Below are positions 57,400-64,000 of a DNA stretch of 64,000 nucleotides, in pieces. A program made the position numbers and the translations under genes. This DNA comes from Halichoerus grypus (lineage: Eukaryota; Chordata; Mammalia; Carnivora; Phocidae): positions 99,212,696 through 99,276,695 of the forward strand of contig NC_135720.1 in the NCBI RefSeq assembly GCF_964656455.1. Direction: 5' to 3'. Under the pieces are notes generated by a model that was given only the letters and a program-made list of their open reading frames with translations, made no database searches and was not told the origin of the DNA. Every line of letters starts with the position of its first letter. The stretch's first letter is position 1.

Positions 57400-57965
57400 C
57401 AAAGATGTCATTCCTAAATCTAATCAAGTCTTTAGGTCCAACTAAAAATTCACAAGAAATATAGAAATCAAGGGAACATGTAAAAAACAAACAACAGCAA
57501 AAGCTTCACAGGGATGCAATCAGAAAAATCCAGAAAAATCTACAGAGCAAGTACCTAATTTTGTCAACGAATGGAATACAAATAAGATGGAGAAAGAAAG
57601 CTATAGATTAAAGGAGGCTTAATAGAAATATTATTTAATTGCTATATGTGGGCCTTATTTGGATCCTGATTCAAACAAACAAATGATTAAAAAAACTTTT
57701 ATAATATGATGGAACATTTGGGCGTTAACAGGATGTTTGAAGGCATTAAGGCATTATTGTTTTTAGGTATTATAATGTTTTTGTGGATATATGGTTTCTA
57801 TTTTTGAGCAGAGTTTTTATCTTTTAAAGAGACATATGAAAGTAACTACAGAAGAAGTGATACAATGCCTAAGATATGTTATATAATAATATGGAGAGGA
57901 AGTAAAAGTAGATGCAACAAGACTTGCCAGGAATTGACAATATGTAAATTTTTTAAAAATATAAT
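57400..57965 (+). repeat. Old L1 (L1M-type) 3' UTR
   Basis: TCTTTAGGTCCAACTAAAAATTCACAAG, GGGATGCAATCAGAAAAATCC, GCAAGTACCTAATTTTGTCAACGAATGG, GGGCCTTATTTGGATCCTGATTCAAACAAAC, TTAAGGCATTATTGTTTTTAGG and ATGCAACAAGACTTGCCAGGAATTGACAA are all in order for an L1M 3' UTR. The same order is partly repeated at 56520-56700. Confidence 0.75.
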
Positions 57966-58164
57966 TTTATTGATATTCTGTCTATTTTTATATTGAGCAG
58001 TTAAGAGTTTAGCTTGTAATGAGATAGCAAAAATCCTCCCAGCCATTCATTCGGCTGAGATAACAGGCACAAACAATGCTAGCTGCAAAGTGAGCAAGAA
58101 GCAGTTTTTCTCTTAAGGACATGCTGTAGCTCTTATTCTTCTTCTTCAAGAAAAAAAAAATATG

Positions 58165-58325
58165 AAATTGATACTATTATGTTCTGCATTTCGCAGATGA
58201 GGAAACTCAGACAGAGGGAGACAAAGTCAGTTGCCCAAATTACACACTGTGATTTGTAGTTGAGACAGTTTCCATAGGCAGGCACTCTGAATTCAGGACC
58301 CAGTGCTTAACCACTGGGCTGAGAT
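58165..58325 (+). repeat. MIR fragment
   Basis: ATGTTCTGCATTTCGCAGATGAGGAAACTCAGACAGAGGGAGACAAAGTCAGTTGCCC, then CACTCTGAATTCAGGACCCAGTGCTTAACCACTGGGC. Well preserved. Confidence 0.85.
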
Positions 58326-58329
58326 GTTG

Positions 58330-59625
58330 TGACCTAGCGTGGCTGGCAATGTTTTCTGCACGTGGAACTTACAAGTAACTTCATGGCTTATTTGATGGGT
58401 GCAGATTCAAAATTCGGTGTAGGCCAAGGAAAAAGGCCACATGGCTTATGCCTCTAGATTCCCAAGACTTTGGAGTTGAATCCATTTTGATACATGGAAA
58501 CATGGACCATACGGATATGAGTATGAATTCTGGAGATGGTAGGGATGAATAATCACATTATTGTTCCTTTTATCCATATGCAAAACAGGGAAGGAAAAAT
58601 ATTTTCTTTAGTGGTTGAGAAATGCTGTTTCTCAGAACTGAGAATTGAGAAAATATTTTTCCATTGCATTGGCTATAGTAAAACTGCTATCTTCAAGCAA
58701 GATAACTGACTCCTAAGAATGAATATAAAAAGAACCTCAACATAGTAAAAATCTTCCCTATGCTAATGTGTTCAGATATTAGAAACAAATTGATTACATC
58801 TGTAAAATAGAAGAGAAAGAAAGATGGAGTCCTCCAGGATGCAACAGGGAGAATTTAATACGCTGCCTTAAATCACTCAACCTACAACACATCTAAAATG
58901 TTAATTAAGCAACTTTTTTTTTTTTCTTTTTTTTATCCTCACCTCTGCTCTGCTGGCTTTAGTAAAAGCCTGTCTGCCAACATAACTCTCTACAGGTAAC
59001 TCCAATTCTGTTTGAAGTTGGTGATCTGGGCTTGGCTCATAACATTCACAGTAGATTTACCTGAAAGATCAATAAAAGCGTGTTCAAAGCTAGATCGGCT
59101 TCATGGAGTCCAGGATTTTTATTAATTCATATAAACTTCCTAAAACTTTCAGTGTAAAGAAAAAGAAGGAAACTTGAGAATATTCACATTGTAAGAAATT
59201 GAATTGGTATCATGGAGTTTTAGAATTGGTTTGGAGCCCGTGAATCCCCTCACATGTCAGAATTCGTGGAGGCACCAAAAGCTGGGTCTTTCTTAAATCT
59301 TCTAGGAGGTCTTAGAATCGTCAATCACATCAAAGAGGGTTTTATAAGCGCCAACCTCTTTGTCGTGGATGCTGTGAAAGGTTAGTAATGTGGATTTTGC
59401 CCTTTGTGAGCAGATGCCTCTGACCTCAGTAGCCTATGTGTAGCTAGGTGTTAGCTATATGTTTTACTAATTCTGTAAAGGAGATGGAAAGACTATAAAC
59501 AAAGAAGAAGTTGAATCAGATAAAGAAGGTATGCAGGTTCCATGTGGACAATGAGAGGAGGCTGGGAAAAGAGGGTCAGGTAACATTTTAGGAGGCATCT
59601 AATAATGGAGTAAAAATAAAGCATG
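58330..59625. other. Unassigned sequence
   Basis: Repeat-free. 58930-59110 after the T-rich run is compositionally balanced (GCTGGCTTTAGTAAAAGCC and CAATAAAAGCGTGTTC) and could be single-copy conserved sequence. No gene. Confidence 0.35.
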
Positions 59626-59629
59626 TCTT

Positions 59630-59730
59630 TTTAGAGCCAAATATCAAATTTGGCTGGAATGTTCTGTGCAATTTGCTAATCTCCTTGAACCTCAGTTTTT
59701 CTGTTAGTTAAGGATAAGAAAAAATAACTT
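59630..59730 (+). repeat. MIR fragment
   Basis: TGCAATTTGCTAATCTCCTTGAACCTCAGTTTTTCTGTTAGTTAAGGATAAG. Confidence 0.65.
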
Positions 59731-59734
59731 ATTT

Positions 59735-60800
59735 AAAGGAAGTAATTTGCTTTCTCAGAGAAATAGGGATTTTGAAAGACTACTTTGAATTACGATTATA
59801 TATTTCAAAATGCGGAGTGATAGAAGGGGAGATATTTATTACATATTCTGGGGTTTGGAGAGGCTTTCATGGAAATAGTGTCATTTTTACAGCTTAGTGT
59901 TCCATATAAGGGTTCCGGCAAGTCAAGAAAAGCAGAGAGTTCCAGCCACAGGGCCTGAGGTGGGATAATTAATGTGTAATCTGACTAACATTTATCATTT
60001 ATAATTTACTGGAAGAGTGAGCTTACATAGGGACAATTGTTTTCTTCTTTATGTTGGGAGAGGTAATATTCTTGCTTTTTCAAATTCAGATTTTTTTTTT
60101 TAAAGACTGTATGGTTTGACTAAGAGTGTAAAATTAGGACCTAGGAACTAATCAACCAGCAGAGAAGCTTTGATCTTTAAAATGCTGGAATTATCTTTAA
60201 TCAGAGGAGATTTAAATTGGCTAAATAGTGGGATTAAGGCAAAATTATCATCATTTTGTGCACTAAAATGTTAATTCTCTTTCTACTAATGGAAATATTT
60301 CTATGAATAAGAACTCAGTTTTCTTTTTAAATTAAATGATCCATTGCTTTCTTATTGGTTCAGTTTTAAAATTATTTTACCTTTTAGCACAGCTACTATC
60401 AGTATCCCCAATAGTGAAATATAAATGCTGACCTAAGATTTTATTATACTCACCAGTGTTTTAACTCTTCTCTCTAATAGAGTACTGCCTGTAATTTTTG
60501 TGAGGAACTTTTTATCACAACTGTTTTTCTCTCTAGAAAAACATCTTGGTATCTGAGCATGGATTTCACCTTTTATTCTATGGGATCCGTGTAAGGGACT
60601 TCATGAAAGATTGATTTGAAATTTACATATTTTTTACATATATTTTAAAAGCCATAACAAAAACAATATGCATACCCAACATTGTCATATAACATATTTT
60701 ACTACCAATATATTGACATGTGTTCCCAGGTAACTAAATTTGCATGGATCATAGAAATCAGTGTCTTGATATATACATATATTTGGACATTTCATAATTG
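59735..60800. other. Unassigned AT-rich sequence
   Basis: No repeat landmark or gene. Confidence 0.4.
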
Positions 60801-60839
60801 GGTCATTGATCATTTATGCATTCATAAACATCACTGATC

Positions 60840-61346
60840 GGGTTTCAGCTAGGTTTTACAGGAGCTGGATAGGTGCATTGGTTTCCTTAATTTCAGGGTC
60901 ATGTTTGTTCACAAACAGGCCCCTATACACAGAGGGCAAGAGGGAACTGAAGAAAGAGGTGGGCCACTTTAGATTGGTAGGTGGCAATTTTAAGAAGCAA
61001 GTGTTGGAGGAGGTCATCAGGAGGACGTGACCACCGGTTGACCCCAGAGCTGCACCTGGGCAATCAGAGGCTCTTCCACCCCTACTGCCATCCCCATTTT
61101 TGTAATGTGCATTTCACTTGCCTTTCCTACTCCCAGAAGCTGCCCCAAGGACATAGTCCTGATAGTGACGTGTTGTTGAGACATCTGGGTGGTGTATGTG
61201 ACTGAGCCCAGTTAAAGTCTCTGTGTAAACATGTAAGATGTAATGTATGGTGATTAGCATAACATAATAAAATTAAAAAAAAAAAAAGGTTCTAGCAAGA
61301 AGGTGTGGAGTTCTACTCTTCTTGTGGCTGTCCAAGACAAGCCTCC
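60840..61346 (+). repeat. Unclassified interspersed repeat, copy 2, interrupted
   Basis: GTGTTGGAGGAGGTCAT...GTGAC (near 61001-61031) and CCAAGACAAGCC (61332-61343) match copy 1 at 49497-49770, but about 250 extra bases lie between them, ending in an L1-type 3' tail. The L1 at 61347 has landed at its right side. Confidence 0.5.
61236..61287 (+). mobile_element. L1 3' terminus, about 50 bp
   Basis: AGATGTAATGTATGGTGATTAGC, ATAACATAATAAAATTAAAA plus A tail match the ends of the other two L1 3' UTRs in the window. The sequence upstream (61031-61235) does not match them. Confidence 0.8.
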
Positions 61347-61536
61347 TTTTTTTTTTTTTTTTTTTGTGGTGAGGAATTTATTGCTTCTTTTTTTTTTTTT
61401 AATTTTTTATTGTTATGTTAATCCCCATACATTACATCATTAGTTTTAGATATAGTGTTCCATGATTCATTGTTTGTGCATAACACCCAGTGCTCCATGC
61501 AGAACGTGCCCTCCTCAATACCCATCACCAGGCTAA

Positions 61537-61559
61537 CCCATCCTCCCACCCCCCTCCCC
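61537..61559 (-). other. G-quadruplex-type motif in L1 3' UTR
   Basis: Four C-runs on the plus strand (CCC, CCC, CCCCCC, CCCC with short loops), so four G-runs on the L1 sense strand. Confidence 0.7.
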
Positions 61560-61798
61560 TCTAGAACCCTCAGTTTGTTTTTCAGAGTCCATCGTCTCTC
61601 ATGGTTCTTCTCCCCCTCCGATTTCCCCCCCTTCATTCTTCCCCTCCTGCTACATTCTTCTTCTTCTTTTTTTCTTTCTTAACATATATTGCATTATTTG
61701 TTTCAGAGGTACAGATCTGAGATTCAACAGTCTTGCACAATTCACAGCGCTTACCAGAACACATACCCTCCCCAGTGTCCATCACCCAGTCACCCCAT

Positions 61799-61817
61799 CC
61801 CTCCCACCCCACCCCCC
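61799..61817 (-). other. G-quadruplex-type motif in L1 3' UTR
   Basis: L1 sense strand carries four G-runs (6, 4, 3 and 3 G) separated by single bases. Such tracts are a known feature of mammalian L1 3' UTRs. Confidence 0.8.
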
Positions 61818-61859
61818 ACTCCAGCAACCCTCACTTTGTTTCCTGAGATTAAGAATTCC

Positions 61860-64000
61860 TCATATCAGTGAGGTCATATGATACATGTCTTTCTCTGTTT
61901 GACTTATTTTGCTCAGCATAATACCCTCCAGTTCCATCCACGTCGTTGCAAATGGCAAGATCTCATTCCTTTTGATGGCTGCATAATATTCCATTGTATA
62001 TATATACCACTTCTTCTTTATCCATTCATCTGTTGATGGACATCTTGGCTCTTTCCACAGTTTGGCTATTGTGGACATTGCTGCTATAAACATCGGGGTG
62101 CACGTACCCTTTCGGGTCCCTACTTTTGTATCTTTGGGGTAAATACCCAGGAGTGCAATTGCTGGATCGTATGGTAGCTCTATTTTCAACTTTTTGAGGA
62201 ACCTCCATACTGTTTTCCAGAGTGGCTGCACCAGCTTGCATTCCCACCAACAGTGTAGGACGGTTCCCCTTTCTCCGCATCCCCGCCAACATCTGTCCTT
62301 TCCTGACTTGTTAATTTTAGCCATTCTGACTGGTGTGAGGTGGTATCTCGTTGAGGTTTTGATTTGGATTTCCCTGATGCCGAGCGATATTGAACACTTT
62401 TTCATGTGTCTGTTGGCCGTTTGGATGTCTTCTTTGGAAAAATGTCTGTTCATGTCTTCTGCCCATTTCTTGATTGGATTCTTTGTTCTTTGGGTGTTGA
62501 GTTTGATGAGTTCTTTATAGATTTTGGATACTAGCCCTTTATCTGAAATGTCATTTGCAAATATCTTCTCCCATTCTGTCAGTTGTCTTTTGGTTTTGTT
62601 GACTGTTTCCTTTGCTTTGCAAAAGCTTTTTATCTTGATGAAGTCCCAATAGTTCATTTTTGCCCTTGCTTCCCTTGCCTTTGGCGATGTTTCTAGGAAG
62701 AAGTTGCTGCGGCTGAGGTCGAAGAGGTTGCTGCCTGTGTTCTCCTTTAGGATTTTGATGGACTCCTGTCTCACATTGAGGTCTTTCAACCATTTGGAGT
62801 CTATTTTTGTGTGTGGTGTAAGGAAATGGTCCAGTTTCATTCTTCTGCATGTGGCTGTCCAATTTTCCCAACACCATTTGTTGAAGAGACTGTCTTTTTT
62901 CCATTGGACATTCTTTCCTGCTTTGTCAAAGATTAGTTGACCATATAGTTGAGAGTCCATTTCTGGGCTCTCTATTCTGTTCCATTGATCTATGTGTCTG
63001 TTTTTGTGCCAGTACCATACTGTCTTGATGATGACAGCTTTGTAGTAGAGCTGGAAGTCCGGAATTGTGATGCCACCAGCTTTGCTTTTCTTTTTCAACA
63101 TTTCTCTGGCTATGCGGGGTCTTTTCTGGTTCCATACAAATTTTAGGATTATTTGTTCCATTTCTTTGAAGAAAGTGGATGGTATTTTGATGGGGATTGC
63201 ATTGAATGTGTAGATTGCTCTAGGTAGGATTGACATCTTCACAATATTTGTTCTTCCAATCCATGAGCATGGAACGTTTTTCCATTTCTTTGTGTCTTCC
63301 TCAATTTCTTTCATGAGTATTCTATAGTTTTCTGAGTACAGATCCTTTGCCTCTTTGGTTAGATTTATTCCTAGGTATCTTATGGTTTTGGGTGCAATTG
63401 TAAATGGGATCGACTCCTTAATTTCTCTTTCTTCTGACTTGTTGTTGGTGTACGGGAATGCCACTGACTTCTGTGCATTGATTTTATATCCTGCCACTTT
63501 ACTGAATTCCTGTATGAGTTCTAGCAGTTTTGGGGTGGAGTCTTTGGGATTTTCCACATAAAGTATCATATCATCTGCAAAGAGTGAGAGTTTGACTTCT
63601 TCTTTGCCAATTTGGATGCCTTTGATTTCTTTTTGTTGTCTGATTGCTGTGGCTAGGACTTCCAATACTATGTTGAATAGCAGTGGTGATAGTGGACATC
63701 CCTGCCGCGTTCCTGACCTTAGGGGGAAAGCTCTCAGTTTTTCCCCATTGAGAATGATATTCGCTGTAGGTTTTTCATAGATGGCTTTTATGATATTGAG
63801 GTATGTACCCTCTATCCCTATACTCTGAAGAGTTTTGATCAAGAAAGGATGCTGTACTTTGTCAAATGCTTTTTCTGCATCTATTGAGAGGATCATATGA
63901 TTCTTGTTCTTTCTTTTGTTAATGTATTGTATCACGTTGATTGATTTGCGGATGTTGAACCAACCTTGCAGCCCAGGGATAAATCCGACTTGGTCGTGGT
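61860..64000 (-). CDS. L1 ORF2 protein, C-terminal part (reverse transcriptase onward), partial
   Basis: ORF2p nicks target DNA and copies L1 RNA by target-primed reverse transcription. Only the reverse transcriptase and C-terminal parts are visible here; the endonuclease domain lies beyond the window. About 713 codons are open from the window edge to a TGA at 61860-61862. Upstream of residue 1 (taken at 63935) the frame reads HDQVGFIPG...[10 protein letters not shown], a typical L1 RT stretch, so the real start is outside. Seen: first catalytic Asp in [10 protein letters not shown] (about residue 19), [12 protein letters not shown] (77-88), FADD catalytic motif (119-122; nucleotides 63570-63581), and a C-terminal Cys/His cluster C-x3-C-x7-H-x4-C (62238-62291). 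The C-terminus ends ...YHMTSLI. No frameshift or premature stop seen. Not a host gene. Confidence 0.97.
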   Translation of the reverse strand, partial: HDQVGFIPGLQGWFNIRKSINVIQYINKRKNKNHMILSIDAEKAFDKVQHPFLIKTLQSIGIEGTYLNIIKAIYEKPTANIILNGEKLRAFPLRSGTRQGCPLSPLLFNIVLEVLATAIRQQKEIKGIQIGKEEVKLSLFADDMILYVENPKDSTPKLLELIQEFSKVAGYKINAQKSVAFPYTNNKSEEREIKESIPFTIAPKTIRYLGINLTKEAKDLYSENYRILMKEIEEDTKKWKNVPCSWIGRTNIVKMSILPRAIYTFNAIPIKIPSTFFKEMEQIILKFVWNQKRPRIAREMLKKKSKAGGITIPDFQLYYKAVIIKTVWYWHKNRHIDQWNRIESPEMDSQLYGQLIFDKAGKNVQWKKDSLFNKWCWENWTATCRRMKLDHFLTPHTKIDSKWLKDLNVRQESIKILKENTGSNLFDLSRSNFFLETSPKAREARAKMNYWDFIKIKSFCKAKETVNKTKRQLTEWEKIFANDISDKGLVSKIYKELIKLNTQRTKNPIKKWAEDMNRHFSKEDIQTANRHMKKCSISLGIREIQIKTSTRYHLTPVRMAKINKSGKDRCWRGCGERGTVLHCWWECKLVQPLWKTVWRFLKKLKIELPYDPAIALLGIYPKDTKVGTRKGTCTPMFIAAMSTIAKLWKEPRCPSTDEWIKKKWYIYTMEYYAAIKRNEILPFATTWMELEGIMLSKISQTEKDMYHMTSLI

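Larger units (their letters stand above)
61347..64000 (-). mobile_element. Young L1 (LINE-1), 3' part, continues past window
   Basis: On the minus strand: ORF2 3' portion (64000-61860), 3' UTR (61859-61401), A tract (61400-61388), 22 nt of non-L1 sequence (61387-61366), then a second A tract (61365-61347). The intact frame and clean tails indicate a recent insertion. The 5' end, ORF1 and the far target-site duplication are outside the window. Confidence 0.97.

Noticed and set aside
62026..62904. Overlapping frames in other phases under the L1 ORF2
   Set aside because: Shadows of the ORF2 reading frame, with no independent support.

Overview
This window looks like non-coding, repeat-rich nuclear DNA from a carnivoran mammal, most likely a caniform of the bear, seal or mustelid group. 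The main evidence is 24 copies of the carnivore tRNA-derived SINE (SINEC/CAN-SINE) in both orientations. These have a GGGGCGCCTGGGTGGCTCAG-type head, a CT-rich middle and an AATAAA...TCTTT tail. There is also carnivore-type L1 3' UTR sequence at 34.2 kb and 61.4 kb. The species call is inference from remembered repeat consensus sequences; no alignment was run.

I found no host protein-coding gene or exon that I can defend. Nearly all short open frames are chance frames or lie in SINE/L1 sequence. The one convincing coding region is the 3' part of an L1 ORF2 at 61860-64000 (minus strand). It is uninterrupted to the right edge of the window and continues beyond it.

Layout: 0-3 kb holds old L2 pieces on the minus strand. 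3-13 kb is mostly single-copy sequence with MIRs, a MER5A and three SINEs, plus a conserved-enhancer-like block near 6.3-6.7 kb. 13.7-14.4 kb is an old L1 hit by a SINE and containing a long GT/GC tract. 17-19.4 kb has a (TA)24 tract and a GC-richer block with a 10-bp tandem repeat. 20.4-21.4 kb is another old L1 with a SINE inside. 23.0-23.7 kb is a Tigger1-like DNA transposon split by a SINE. 24-31 kb is largely unassigned, with L2, L1 and MER5A pieces. 32.9-33.7 kb is a Tigger2-like transposon split by a SINE. 34.2 kb is a short 5'-truncated L1 with clear target-site duplications. 36-43 kb has further enhancer-like single-copy blocks, an old L1 and several SINEs. 44-56 kb is more SINE, MIR, L2 and L1. 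56.5-58 kb holds old L1 3' sequence carrying a tRNA-His 5'-half insertion. 60.8-61.35 kb is an unclassified repeat with a partner copy at 49.5 kb, and the young L1 at the right edge has entered it.

The genes do not work together as a pathway. The window reads as intergenic or intronic DNA whose visible history is layered retrotransposition, with a few single-copy blocks that could be regulatory. The most notable specific observations are the tailless tRNA-His-derived insertion with perfect 15-bp duplications (56617-56697) and an apparent 22-bp 3' transduction on the young L1 (61366-61387).
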